Source: Providencia alcalifaciens
GTDB lineage: Bacteria > Pseudomonadota > Gammaproteobacteria > Enterobacterales > Enterobacteriaceae
DNA length: 64,000 nt
Direction of reading: 5' to 3'
NCBI GenBank assembly: GCA_025961275.1
Contig: JAOQNJ010000001.1
Location: 641,353 to 705,352 of the forward strand
Shown: piece after piece, positions 47,091-57,987 of the stretch
Numbering within the stretch: position 1 is the stretch's first letter
How the letters are laid out: every line of letters begins with the position of its first letter
Program-made: the position numbers and the translations under genes
Notes under the pieces: generated by a model
What the model saw: the letters and a program-made list of their open reading frames with translations, nothing else
Told to the model about the DNA's origin: nothing
The model's database searches: none

Positions 47091-49124
47091 TTACCAGATA
47101 CGGATACGTTGCTCAGGCTCAAGATATAACTTGTTATCTTTATCAACACCAAAGGTTTCGTACCATTCATCCATATTACGAACGACGCCATTAGCACGGA
47201 ACTGGTTAGGACTGTGTGGATCTGTCAGAATTTTATTACGCTCAGATTCTTTATTAGAGAGCTCTTGCCAAGTTCGAGCCCAAGAAATAAAGAAACGCTG
47301 TAAGCCAGTGGTACCGTCAATAATAGGTGCCTCACCATTCGGGTAGTTCTCTTTGACAAATTGTTTATAAGCACTAAGTGCAATATTCAACCCACCTAAG
47401 TCACCGATATTTTCGCCAAGCGTGAGCTCGCCATTCACTTTCTGACCATCAACGGAAAAGCCATTAAATTGCTCAACAAGTTTATTTGTATTTTCTTTAA
47501 AATGGGCTTTTGCAGTATCGCTCCACCAGTTACGTAGTTGCCCAGTGCCGTCATACAAGCTACCTTGGTCGTCGAAACCGTGCCCCATTTCATGGCCAAT
47601 CACAGCACCAATAGCACCATAGTTATAGGCAGGATCGACATTTGGGTCAAAGAATGGCGCTTGCAATATAGCCGCAGGGAAAACAATTTCATTTTGCACT
47701 GGATTAAAGTAAGCATTAATAGTTTGAGGTGTCATTCCCCATTCCCATTTACGTACTGGTTTACCTATCTTGCTCATATTATCGTTATAGGACCAATTTA
47801 AAACCTGTTGGTAGTTACCTAACAGATTATCAGGTTGCAAATTGACGCTACTAAAATCATTCCACTCGTCAGGATAACCAACCTTGACGGTAAATTGTGA
47901 TAATTTCTTCAGGGCCTCTTGGCGAGTGGGCTCATCCATCCAATCGTTATCTTTCAAGCGTGAATCAAATGTCCCTCTTACATAGCTGATTAAATCTTTG
48001 ATTTTAGCTTTTGATTCAGGATTGAAATATTTTTCAACGTAAATTTGCCCCATAGGTTCACCTTGTAATTGGTTAACTGTTTGCAGGGCTCGTTCTTTAC
48101 GAGTTCGCTGTTTTTCGATTCCGTTAAGTTTACGTGAATAGAAATCGAATCTTGCATCAGCAAAATCACGATTCAGATAGGGGGACTGATCACTTAAATA
48201 ATGGAAACGTAGGTAGTTTTGTAGTGTTGGTATAGGTGTATCTGCATAAATTTTAGCAAGTTGTTGTACTGCGGTATCATTTTCGACAATCACTTTGTCT
48301 AGCTGTTTGTCTGAAAGATGCCATTGCTTTAAGAAATTATTCCACTCAAACCCTTTAGTGAAATTTTTCATTTCAGCAAACATCATCGGATGATAGTTTT
48401 TGAGGGTGTCTCGACGAGCTTCAGGACTCCAATGTACTTGAGCCATGGATTTTTCAAGATCAAAAATCTGTTGAGCTTTTTTATCAACGTCTTTTTCGCC
48501 TGCAAGTTTCAGCACAGTAGCAATATAGGCTATATAATTTTTGCGAATTTCCTGCATTTGTGGTGTGTCGTCGAGATAGTAATTACGATTCGGTAAGCCG
48601 AGCCCACCTTGGCCAAGATATAACGCATAGGTATCTGGCTTTTTGGCATCAAGATCGACCCAATATGAAATAAATGGCGTATAGGCTGGAAGGGACATTA
48701 GCTGACTAATATCATTGTGGGTTTTAGCCTTGGTGATTGATTCGAGATCGCTTTTAAGGGGAGCAATTCCCGTTTTTTCAATAGCGTCTTCATTGAGGTA
48801 GCTTAAATATAAATTACGGATATTACGCTGATTATGGTTAAGCGTGCTTTCTTGAGCGCCCTGTAATTGGTCTATGATAGTTTGTAGCTGTTTTTCTGTA
48901 TTCAGATACAATTCTACAAAGGAATTGATACGAGGCATTCCTACGGGGATTTGTGCTTTGCTAATCCAATCCTGATTTACATAACGATAAAAATCATCAC
49001 CCGATACGATATTATCGGATAAAACTATCTTCTGATTTCCATAGGAAACTTCTTTTGCATAAAGGCTTGGAGCGATTGCAACAGTCGATATACTGATGAT
49101 AAGCGCCAAAATTTTTTTCTGCAT
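47091..49124 (-). CDS. M13-family (neprilysin-like) zinc metallopeptidase
   Basis: A 677-residue exported peptidase of the PepO/neprilysin family, which cleaves oligopeptides. The signal peptide ends SLYA near residue 23. The M13 N-terminal lid domain follows. The catalytic domain carries NAYFNPVQNEIVFPAAIL, the zinc motif VIGHEMGHGFDDQG (HExxH near residue 510) and the third ligand in GENIGDLGG. The terminus ends W as in the family, with an NQFRANGVVRNMDEWYETF block. GAGGG lies upstream. It is probably periplasmic or surface-located. No partner is apparent. Confidence 0.92.
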   Translation of the reverse strand: MQKKILALIISISTVAIAPSLYAKEVSYGNQKIVLSDNIVSGDDFYRYVNQDWISKAQIPVGMPRINSFVELYLNTEKQLQTIIDQLQGAQESTLNHNQRNIRNLYLSYLNEDAIEKTGIAPLKSDLESITKAKTHNDISQLMSLPAYTPFISYWVDLDAKKPDTYALYLGQGGLGLPNRNYYLDDTPQMQEIRKNYIAYIATVLKLAGEKDVDKKAQQIFDLEKSMAQVHWSPEARRDTLKNYHPMMFAEMKNFTKGFEWNNFLKQWHLSDKQLDKVIVENDTAVQQLAKIYADTPIPTLQNYLRFHYLSDQSPYLNRDFADARFDFYSRKLNGIEKQRTRKERALQTVNQLQGEPMGQIYVEKYFNPESKAKIKDLISYVRGTFDSRLKDNDWMDEPTRQEALKKLSQFTVKVGYPDEWNDFSSVNLQPDNLLGNYQQVLNWSYNDNMSKIGKPVRKWEWGMTPQTINAYFNPVQNEIVFPAAILQAPFFDPNVDPAYNYGAIGAVIGHEMGHGFDDQGSLYDGTGQLRNWWSDTAKAHFKENTNKLVEQFNGFSVDGQKVNGELTLGENIGDLGGLNIALSAYKQFVKENYPNGEAPIIDGTTGLQRFFISWARTWQELSNKESERNKILTDPHSPNQFRANGVVRNMDEWYETFGVDKDNKLYLEPEQRIRIW

Positions 49125-50544
<1,420 letters not shown>

Positions 50545-50569
50545 ATATTCTTCGCCTTTCTAACATCAG

Positions 50570-50650
50570 CGTTGTAGGCTGCACTCGCAATCCCTAGGTT
50601 GCATACTGATGTATGCTCCTAGGTATTTGTTCATTTTCTGCATAGTTACG
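50570..50650. repeat. Imperfect-palindrome element downstream of cysB
   Basis: The core CCTAGGTTGCATACTGAT plus GTATGCTCCTAGG forms a strong hairpin (50593-50623). Outward, CGTTGTAGGCTGCA on the left matches the reverse complement of TGCATAGTTACG on the right. The whole is an 81-bp degenerate inverted repeat. It may act as a terminator or mRNA-end structure for cysB. No coding capacity. Confidence 0.55.
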
Positions 50651-50855
50651 ATTCGAAATGGTTTAAGTACTTGACTATGATGATATTACTTCTTGATTTT
50701 CTTTTCTTTAGAACTTCTCACTGAGTAAAATGGTTCTCTAGTTCTCAATTTTTGATGATAAGCACATTAAATTTATGAAATTGACACAAAATTCATAAAG
50801 TAAATATTCCCAGCATCTATAATCAAAAGTAATAAACAAATCCTATACGATTTAC

Positions 50856-51027
50856 TAGGGTCTGTTGATCTTTAAAGGTCAATTTTTATTAGAATTAAAC
50901 GCCTTTTGAGCAAGCCGAGCGGTTTGCAAGCCTGAACGAGCCATAGCCGCTCAACACTGCGAAAAATCGCTTTAATTCAACCTAAAGGGCGCTGTTCATT
51001 TATGGCTCGTGGTTGTGGTGATGTGTT
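50856..51027 (+). repeat. Decayed dispersed repeat, copy 2
   Basis: It aligns by eye with 3205-3396 (see that entry). It begins TAGGGTCTGTTGATCTTT, and the left end is an 18-bp imperfect palindrome TTGATCTTTAAAGGTCAA. This copy is 20 bp shorter overall. It has no open frame. Confidence 0.5.
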
Positions 51028-51168
51028 TTCGAACTCTTCAATACGTGATATGATAAAGCCGATGCCATTTTAATCAATTAGAGCGGTAAAAATAACCAAT
51101 AAAGATCTGCAGCCTCTAGATAAATAAGATGATCGAATAATCATCATAAAAAATACCAAGGAGGAGTT

Positions 51169-53841
51169 ATGTCGTTGAGCCTAAAAAAACAGAGTGCAGC
51201 AACACTCAGTATCGGAAACAAGCTCTATCATTATTTCAGTTTACCCATTGCCACTAAGCAGCTCGGTAATGCTGCTAAACTTCCTAAATCCCTTAAAGTT
51301 CTACTCGAAAATTTACTGCGAAATATCGATGGTAAAACAGTCGTTGAAGCGGACCTTCAGGCTATCATCGATTGGCAGCAAACAGGACATGCAAACAGAG
51401 AAATTGCTTATCGGCCTGCACGAGTGCTGATGCAAGATTTTACGGGCGTTCCCGCAGTTGTTGATTTAGCTGCAATGAGGGAAGCTGTTAAATCATTAGG
51501 CGGAAATGTTAATCAAGTCAATCCTCTCTCCCCAGTTGATCTGGTTATTGACCACTCGGTGATGGTTGACGAGTTCGCCACAGATAGAGCATTCGGTGAA
51601 AACGTTGATATCGAAATGAAGCGAAATCATGAACGTTATCTTTTTCTACGCTGGGGGCAAAAAGCCTTTAACCGTTTCAGAGTTGTCCCACCGGGCACAG
51701 GTATTTGTCATCAAGTTAACCTCGAGTATCTCGGTAAAGCAGTTTGGTATGAAGAGATAGACGGATTATTGTATGCTTATCCAGATACCTTGGTAGGAAC
51801 TGATTCTCATACCACAATGATAAATGGCCTTGGTGTATTAGGCTGGGGAGTTGGTGGAATAGAAGCTGAAGCTGCAATGCTAGGTCAACCTGTTTCAATG
51901 TTGATCCCAGATGTTGTTGGTTTTAAATTGACGGGTAAATTACCGGAAGGGATTACGGCGACAGACCTTGTATTAACAGTAACTCAAATGCTACGTAAGC
52001 ATGGTGTTGTTGGTAAATTTGTTGAGTTTTATGGTGATGGTTTAGCTTATTTATCACTGGCTGATAGAGCAACTATCGCTAATATGTCCCCTGAATATGG
52101 AGCAACATGTGGTTTCTTCCCAGTTGATGATATCACTTTAGCTTATATGAAACTGACTGGGCGCAGTGATGATGAAATTGCGCTAGTGGAAGCATACAGT
52201 AAAGAGCAAGGTTTATGGCGTAATGTTGGTGATGAGCCAATTTTCACCAATACATTAGAGTTAGATATGTCAACCGTGGAATCAAGTTTAGCTGGACCTA
52301 AACGACCACAAGATCGTGTTGAACTCAGTCAAGTTCCCAAAGCTTTTCAGTCTGCTATTGAATTAGAAATTAATAAAAATGTTAATTCAGAGCCTCCTGT
52401 TGTCGATTATCAAGGTCAAACGTTTGAAATGTTAGATGGCGCGGTAGTGATTGCAGCTATCACATCTTGTACCAACACTTCAAATCCAAGTGTGTTAATG
52501 GCAGCAGGGCTATTAGCGAAAAAAGCCGTTGAAAAAGGCTTATCGCGTCAGCCATGGGTCAAAACGTCATTAGCACCGGGATCAAAAGTAGTGACTGATT
52601 ACTTAACACTAGCCGGTTTAACGCCTTATTTAGATAAACTTGGCTTCAACCTTGTTGGTTACGGTTGTACGACGTGTATTGGTAATTCGGGACCATTACC
52701 AGCACCAATCGAAGACGCGATTAAACTGGCTGATTTAACCGTGGGGGCCGTGCTCTCTGGTAACCGAAATTTTGAAGGTCGCATCCATCCGTTGGTGAAA
52801 ACAAACTGGTTAGCATCACCGCCACTAGTGGTTGCTTATGCGCTAGCAGGTAATATGAATATCAATGTCAAAACAGACTCACTTGGTAAAGATACTTATG
52901 GCAATGATGTATATTTAAAAGATCTTTGGCCATCAGATATTGAAATAGCAAATGCTGTCGAAAAAGTGAAAACAGAGATGTTTCGCAAAGAATATAGTGC
53001 GGTCTTTGAGGGAGATGACACTTGGCGTGAACTGCAAGTAGAAAGTTCGTCAACTTACAACTGGCAAAACGATTCAACCTATATTCGTCATCCACCATTT
53101 TTTGAAGGAATGAAAGCAGAACCTGAAGTCGTTCAAAATATTCATGGTGCCAATATTTTGGCTATGTTAGGTGATTCAGTGACAACTGACCATATTTCAC
53201 CAGCAGGTAATATTAAGGCTGATAGCCCAGCAGGACGTTATTTGCAAGAGCATGGTGTGGCAGAGGTAGATTTTAACTCATATGGTTCTCGTCGTGGAAA
53301 CCATGAGGTTATGATGCGAGGCACCTTCGCTAATATTCGTATACGTAACGAAATTGTTCCGGGAGTGGAAGGCGGTTATACAAAACATATTCCAACCGGT
53401 AAATTGATGGCGATTTACGATGCTGCAATGCTATATCAAGAAGAAAATCGGCCACTTGCGATTATTGCTGGTAAAGAGTACGGCTCCGGTTCTAGTCGTG
53501 ACTGGGCGGCAAAAGGAACGAATTTACTGGGGGTCCGAGTCGTTATTGCTGAGTCTTATGAGCGTATTCACCGTTCTAACTTAATTGGAATGGGTGTGAT
53601 ACCGCTAGAATTCCCACAAGGAACAACCCGTAAAACATTAGGTCTTAACGGTGATGAGCGTATAGATGTTGAGTATTTACAATCACTCGAACCTGGTCAA
53701 CATCTCGTGGTAAAAATTACTTTTGGCGATGGTCATGTTCAAGAAATTGCGACGCGTTGTCGTATTGATACAGCAACCGAGATGGAGTATTACCGTCACG
53801 GTGGCATCTTACATTATGTGATCCGTCAAATGCTGCATTAA
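51169..53841 (+). CDS. acnA: Aconitate hydratase A
   Basis: AcnA interconverts citrate and isocitrate in the TCA cycle; in E. coli it is the stress- and stationary-phase enzyme. The 890-residue protein has E. coli length (891). The [4Fe-4S] ligands are in [11 protein letters not shown] near residue 433 and [12 protein letters not shown] near 499-502. Substrate-site motifs [20 protein letters not shown] and [17 protein letters not shown] are intact, as is the [20 protein letters not shown] block. An AGGAGG precedes the start. A terminator follows the gene. Confidence 0.98.
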   Translation: MSLSLKKQSAATLSIGNKLYHYFSLPIATKQLGNAAKLPKSLKVLLENLLRNIDGKTVVEADLQAIIDWQQTGHANREIAYRPARVLMQDFTGVPAVVDLAAMREAVKSLGGNVNQVNPLSPVDLVIDHSVMVDEFATDRAFGENVDIEMKRNHERYLFLRWGQKAFNRFRVVPPGTGICHQVNLEYLGKAVWYEEIDGLLYAYPDTLVGTDSHTTMINGLGVLGWGVGGIEAEAAMLGQPVSMLIPDVVGFKLTGKLPEGITATDLVLTVTQMLRKHGVVGKFVEFYGDGLAYLSLADRATIANMSPEYGATCGFFPVDDITLAYMKLTGRSDDEIALVEAYSKEQGLWRNVGDEPIFTNTLELDMSTVESSLAGPKRPQDRVELSQVPKAFQSAIELEINKNVNSEPPVVDYQGQTFEMLDGAVVIAAITSCTNTSNPSVLMAAGLLAKKAVEKGLSRQPWVKTSLAPGSKVVTDYLTLAGLTPYLDKLGFNLVGYGCTTCIGNSGPLPAPIEDAIKLADLTVGAVLSGNRNFEGRIHPLVKTNWLASPPLVVAYALAGNMNINVKTDSLGKDTYGNDVYLKDLWPSDIEIANAVEKVKTEMFRKEYSAVFEGDDTWRELQVESSSTYNWQNDSTYIRHPPFFEGMKAEPEVVQNIHGANILAMLGDSVTTDHISPAGNIKADSPAGRYLQEHGVAEVDFNSYGSRRGNHEVMMRGTFANIRIRNEIVPGVEGGYTKHIPTGKLMAIYDAAMLYQEENRPLAIIAGKEYGSGSSRDWAAKGTNLLGVRVVIAESYERIHRSNLIGMGVIPLEFPQGTTRKTLGLNGDERIDVEYLQSLEPGQHLVVKITFGDGHVQEIATRCRIDTATEMEYYRHGGILHYVIRQMLH

Positions 53842-54301
53842 TATTCCACCATTTAATTAAAACGCCTGTATGTGTTTGCACTATGGGCGTTTTTTATTGT
53901 TTTTTCTCAATATTTGAGTATTAGTTTCAAGTTATGATGAAGTTATCAAGTTCAAATTTTTATTTGTTTGCTTATGTTAATCATCACAAATACACTATTT
54001 TTAATATGTGATGAATGATGAAAGGAAAAGTAAAAATAATTTCATTTTTTTATGAAAATTGAGCTAAAAACTTCGATACTAGAATGAGGTATGTTTAACT
54101 TTATAAAGAGATATTTAACGAGCTAAGTGGTTAGTGCTTATTTTAAGGAAGCGGATATACCTTTATGTTTCAATTCATTTGAACAGTTGAGTTTATTGTC
54201 GACATGCAGATTGAATTATATAAGGTATAAAAATGCGGTTTTGTCTACGGCTTATCAAGATAGGCAGACCAATGAAATATATCAATGTGAAGGAAGAATA
54301 C
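53842..54301. other. Intergenic region between acnA and the small unrecognised gene
   Basis: About 460 bp, A/T-rich. It holds the acnA terminator and the promoter region of the next gene. Short frames here are out of the gene's register or lack ribosome-binding sites. Confidence 0.5.
53859..53897 (+). terminator. Terminator of acnA
   Basis: AAAACGCC pairs with GGCGTTTT around a long loop and is followed by TTATT, 17 bp after acnA. Confidence 0.75.
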
Positions 54302-54757
54302 ATGGCAGATATTAACGCGACTGATTTTTACAAAGGTGCACTTTGGGCTGCGGATATTTTAGTGAGTACTTCAGCAAGCCATCGATATCAAGATGAAGTC
54401 AGAGATATTCTTGAACATATTCCTAATCTCTATTCAATTGTAATGCAGACACCGGAAACTGAGGTTTTTGACCTTCGTTTATTTGTTGATAAAGAATTTC
54501 CGTTGGGGAGAGATACAGGTTATGTCTCATTTGAGATTGCCCCATTAGCTGATGTAAATATTATCGTTGCGATGCCTGAAAAATCTTTGGATCCTGATGA
54601 AATGTATCAAGCAAGGGATGATATAACTTCTTGGGGAGTTGTTGCGAATACGACTGATGGAAAACAAAAGTTGCTTATTATCGGCCTCAATGAACCAAGT
54701 ATCGCTTCAGATTATGCACAACGCTTTACTGAACAGTTAGCGGCACAAAAAGTGTAA
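54302..54757 (+). CDS. Unrecognised small cytoplasmic protein
   Basis: I do not recognise this gene. From the ATG at 54302 (MADINATDFYKG) it encodes 151 residues, with AAGGAAG about seven bases upstream. The frame extends 23 codons further back without a better site. The product is acidic and mixed alpha/beta in appearance. It has no signal peptide, membrane span or cysteine motif, and its codon use resembles the backbone genes. Notable strings are DEVRDILEHIPNLYSIVMQTPETEVFDLRLFV (split here as motif only) and IAPLADVNIIVAMPEKSLDPDE. It lies alone between acnA and convergent hemB, where E. coli has nothing. Confidence 0.7.
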   Translation: MADINATDFYKGALWAADILVSTSASHRYQDEVRDILEHIPNLYSIVMQTPETEVFDLRLFVDKEFPLGRDTGYVSFEIAPLADVNIIVAMPEKSLDPDEMYQARDDITSWGVVANTTDGKQKLLIIGLNEPSIASDYAQRFTEQLAAQKV

Positions 54758-54769
54758 ATGTTAAAATAG

Positions 54770-54806
54770 AAAATGCCCGCGAATGAGAACATCGGCGGGC
54801 ACTTTT
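54770..54806. terminator. Bidirectional terminator before hemB
   Basis: AAATGCCCGC pairs with GCGGGCACTTTT around a 14-nt loop. A- and T-rich flanks on both sides suit the convergent small gene and hemB. Confidence 0.85.
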
Positions 54807-54819
54807 GGTACCAATAAGA

Positions 54820-55806
54820 TTATTTAAGAGACAAAATTTTATCTTCAGCAAGTTGCAATGCAAAGTAAGTAAATATGAGATCTGCACCTGAACGTTTAAT
54901 TGAACCTAAAGTTTCAAGTGTGACACGTGTTTCATCAATTGCACCTGCCATAGCGGCAAATTTAATTTGTGCATACTCACCACTAACTTGATAAGCACCA
55001 ATCGGTAATTCAGTGCGTTCACGTAAATCACGGATAATATCGAGATAGGCACCTGCTGGTTTTACCATTAACGCATCAGCACCTTCTTGAACATCAATTA
55101 GGGATTCATGAATAGCTTCTCGGCGATTCATTGGGTTCATTTGATAAGTTTTACGATCGCCTTTTAAGCAAGAACCTGCAGCATCTCTAAATGGACCATA
55201 GAGTGCGGAAGCAAACTTAGTGGAATAGGACATAATGGCGGTATCAGTAAAGCCTGCGGCATCTAGAGCTTGGCGAATAGCGGCGACTTGACCATCCATA
55301 GCGGCTGAAGGGGCAATAAAGTCTGCGCCAGCTTGGGCTACAGCCACAGCTTGTAACCCTAGATTATGGATGGTGGCATCGTTATCGACAATATCACCAT
55401 GCATCACACCACAATGCCCATGTGAAGTGTATTCACAAAAACAGGTATCCGACATAACAATCATTTCAGGAACTGTGTCTTTGCAGATACGTGACATTCG
55501 AGAGACAAGGCCATTTTCATCCCATGCATCACTGCCTGTTTCATCAAGATGATGTGACACGCCGAAGGTCATGACTGATTTAATACCTGCTTTGGCAATA
55601 CGCTCAATTTCATAAGCCAAACGCTTCTCTGGAATACGCACGATACCGGGCATACTTTCAATCTGTTTATAGTCATCCAAACCTTCTTCCACAAAGATAG
55701 GTAGACATAAATCATTAATTGAAAGATGGGTTTCTTGAAATAAATCCCGAAATTTTTCGGTTTTACGTAATCTTCTCATGCGTTGAATAGAATGCAGGTT
55801 ATTCAC
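54820..55806 (-). CDS. hemB: Porphobilinogen synthase (delta-aminolevulinate dehydratase)
   Basis: HemB condenses two 5-aminolevulinates into porphobilinogen, the second committed step of haem synthesis. The 328-residue protein has the zinc-binding cysteine motif [14 protein letters not shown]. The Schiff-base lysines are in [15 protein letters not shown] (about 196) and [10 protein letters not shown] (about 248). IFVEEGL near residue 38 is also conserved. GGAGATATTGTG precedes the start. In E. coli hemB maps elsewhere (8-9 minutes), so its place here between acnA and ribA marks a different genome arrangement. Confidence 0.96.
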   Translation of the reverse strand: MNNLHSIQRMRRLRKTEKFRDLFQETHLSINDLCLPIFVEEGLDDYKQIESMPGIVRIPEKRLAYEIERIAKAGIKSVMTFGVSHHLDETGSDAWDENGLVSRMSRICKDTVPEMIVMSDTCFCEYTSHGHCGVMHGDIVDNDATIHNLGLQAVAVAQAGADFIAPSAAMDGQVAAIRQALDAAGFTDTAIMSYSTKFASALYGPFRDAAGSCLKGDRKTYQMNPMNRREAIHESLIDVQEGADALMVKPAGAYLDIIRDLRERTELPIGAYQVSGEYAQIKFAAMAGAIDETRVTLETLGSIKRSGADLIFTYFALQLAEDKILSLK

Positions 55807-55998
55807 AATATCTCCTTGTAATCAGAAAAATAAGCTTAACGTTATAAGCTTACTCATCAAGGTCATTATATTGGTGGACAGTATAAACCTTATAAATTGA
55901 AAGTGAATATATCAGTTGGCAAATGTCTTATAATCAATTGATATTATATTAGTGTAGATCAGGGAAGTGCGATTGAGGCTGTCTTCCCTTTAGGTAGA

Positions 55999-56595
55999 TT
56001 ACTGATGTTTGAATAAAAGATGGCCCATCTTTTCAGCTTTAACATCCAAGTAATGAGCATTGCTTGGATTACGGCCGACAATAAGCGGAACGCGCTCAAT
56101 GACATTGATACCTGCTTCACGCATGATTTCAATTTTTTTAGGGTTATTGGTTAGTAAGCGAACTTCATTGATACCTAATAATTTATACATGTCAGAACAC
56201 AATGTAAAATCACGTTCATCCGCTTTAAATCCTAACTTGAGGTTAGCTTCAACGGTATCTAAACCCTGATCTTGCAATGCATAAGCACGAATTTTATTGA
56301 GCAAGCCAATATTTCGACCTTCTTGACGATGGTAAATGAGAACGCCACGGCCTTGCTTGCTAATCTGAGAAAGGGCAGCTTCTAATTGGAAGCCACAATC
56401 ACAGCGTAAACTGAATAAAGCATCCCCAGTTAAACATTCTGAATGAATCCGACTAAGTACAGGCTCTGATCCTGATATATCGCCAAAAATAAGTGCAACA
56501 TGGTCATGACCCGTTGCAATTTCCTCAAATCCTACCATTAAAAATTCGCCGAAAGGTGTTGGTAATTTGGCTTCGGCAACGCGTTTTAGCTGCAT
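55999..56595 (-). CDS. ribA: GTP cyclohydrolase II
   Basis: RibA opens GTP to give the first riboflavin intermediate, releasing formate and pyrophosphate. The 198-residue product (from [13 protein letters not shown] at 56595) has E. coli-like length. The zinc ligands are the cysteines in [19 protein letters not shown], and the active-site [11 protein letters not shown] follows. An in-frame ATG four codons upstream (56607) is possible; neither start has a strong ribosome-binding site. It is transcribed toward hemB, 190 bp away. No FMN riboswitch was seen. Confidence 0.95.
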   Translation of the reverse strand: MQLKRVAEAKLPTPFGEFLMVGFEEIATGHDHVALIFGDISGSEPVLSRIHSECLTGDALFSLRCDCGFQLEAALSQISKQGRGVLIYHRQEGRNIGLLNKIRAYALQDQGLDTVEANLKLGFKADERDFTLCSDMYKLLGINEVRLLTNNPKKIEIMREAGINVIERVPLIVGRNPSNAHYLDVKAEKMGHLLFKHQ

Positions 56596-56802
56596 GTTTT
56601 CTTTCATTAGATGGTTTTACTCTTGCTTAATTAGTAACATTAATCGATATAAAAATCATTTATCGATGCTATATGCCGTCTCGCACATAGAAGCTGATAT
56701 TTATTTGAACACCGCTCATGATATTATTAATATAACAGAGTTAATAACTTGTGAACTTAATTTTATTAGTTTGAATACGCTAACTAACATGGATAGCATA
56801 AA

Positions 56803-57537
56803 ATGAATAAAACGATTTACGTCATCTTATCCTTTGCCGTTTTGTTAATGCTACCACCTATAATTTTATTCATTACAGGTTGGCGTTGGGTGCCTTCTGA
56901 GGATGTTCAGTCAATTAAATGGCTATTCTGGCTTACAGAAACCGCTGGATTACCTTATAGCATAATCACTTCAGTTGTATTATTGGGGATAACTCTTTAT
57001 GTCTGTCGCCCAAAAACCAAAATAATTGTCAAATGGGTTGCTGTTATTATTTGTTGTATTCTTGCAGGACAAGGTTTAAAGGGACTTGTTAAAAATAGCG
57101 TCAAAGAATCACGTCCTTATGTTATGTGGCTTGAAAAAGAATATGGTATCGCTAACTCTGATTTTTATGAGCTAAAAAGAAAACAGCGTGTTGAACTCAT
57201 TAAAAATATGGTTAAACACAGTGACCAAGTTCCTTCTTGGCAGCGCAAACATTGGCAAGCGGAAACTGGGTATTCCTTTCCATCTGGTCATGTTTTATTT
57301 GCTGCTGGGTGGGCGCTATTATTGATTGGCCTGTTTTGGCAACGCCAAAAATATACACTTGCGATAATTATGGCTGTTTGGTCAGAATGTATTGTGTTTA
57401 GCCGAATGTTATTAGGGATGCATTGGCCTGCGGATGTTATCGTTTCTATTATAATAAGTGCGATTTTAGCTATTGCTGCCTGTGGTTTATTGCAAAATAA
57501 GGTTCACATTACGAACAAAGTCTCACTAAGACGTTAA
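56803..57537 (+). CDS. pgpB: Phosphatidylglycerophosphatase B
   Basis: PgpB is an inner-membrane lipid phosphatase that acts on phosphatidylglycerophosphate and undecaprenyl pyrophosphate. The 244-residue protein has about six membrane spans. The three PAP2 motifs are KNSVKESRP, PSGH (within SFPSGHVLF) and SRMLLGMHWPAD, which carry the catalytic histidines and phosphate-binding residues. Length is close to E. coli (254). It is divergent from ribA and lies upstream of lapA, as in E. coli. Confidence 0.93.
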   Translation: MNKTIYVILSFAVLLMLPPIILFITGWRWVPSEDVQSIKWLFWLTETAGLPYSIITSVVLLGITLYVCRPKTKIIVKWVAVIICCILAGQGLKGLVKNSVKESRPYVMWLEKEYGIANSDFYELKRKQRVELIKNMVKHSDQVPSWQRKHWQAETGYSFPSGHVLFAAGWALLLIGLFWQRQKYTLAIIMAVWSECIVFSRMLLGMHWPADVIVSIIISAILAIAACGLLQNKVHITNKVSLRR

Positions 57538-57663
57538 GTGAGGATTTTTAGTAGACTTAACTAAGCAGGCCTATAAGATAAATTACTTTGTCTGAATGCT
57601 GCAGAAATGCTACCTTATCAGGTAGATAATTTGTTTTCATCAGAACTGATAACGGGAAAGAAT

Positions 57664-57981
57664 GTGAAATATTTTCTGATTTTATTACTAGCTGTCGTTA
57701 TTTTTATTGTTTCAATTACGCTAGGTTCAAGCAATAATCAGGTTATTACATTTAACTACCTGATTGCACAAGGTGATTTCTCCGTTTCTTCACTTTTAGC
57801 TTCTTTGTTTGGTGTTGGTTTTGTGCTGGGCTGGCTTATTGCGGGGGTATTTTACTTGCGTGTAATGATCAGCTTGAAAAATGCACGCCGTAAAATAAAA
57901 CGCCTTGAGTCACAACTAAGTACCAGTGATAAAACTATCCCTGAATCTTCAGAACTCGTGACGGCGAAGAGCAAGGAATAA
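57664..57981 (+). CDS. lapA: Lipopolysaccharide assembly protein A (YciS)
   Basis: LapA is a small inner-membrane protein that works with LapB in regulating lipopolysaccharide synthesis. The protein has two membrane spans (about 3-22 and 44-65) around TFNYLIAQGDFSVSSLLASL, then a basic coiled-coil tail ARRKIKRLESQL. I start at the GTG at 57664 (VKYFLILLLA; E. coli MKYLLIFLL), after GGGAAAG, giving 105 residues. A longer frame from 57607 exists but lacks family support. The lapB start is seven bases after its stop. Confidence 0.9.
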   Translation: MKYFLILLLAVVIFIVSITLGSSNNQVITFNYLIAQGDFSVSSLLASLFGVGFVLGWLIAGVFYLRVMISLKNARRKIKRLESQLSTSDKTIPESSELVTAKSKE

Positions 57982-57987
57982 ACCTGT

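Larger units (their letters stand above)
50545..51168. other. cysB-acnA intergenic region with two repeat elements
   Basis: About 620 bp with no gene. It contains an imperfect palindrome just after cysB and a copy of the dispersed repeat also found at 3.2 kb, both listed separately. The acnA promoter is expected in the last part. A strong AGGAGG precedes acnA. Confidence 0.55.
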
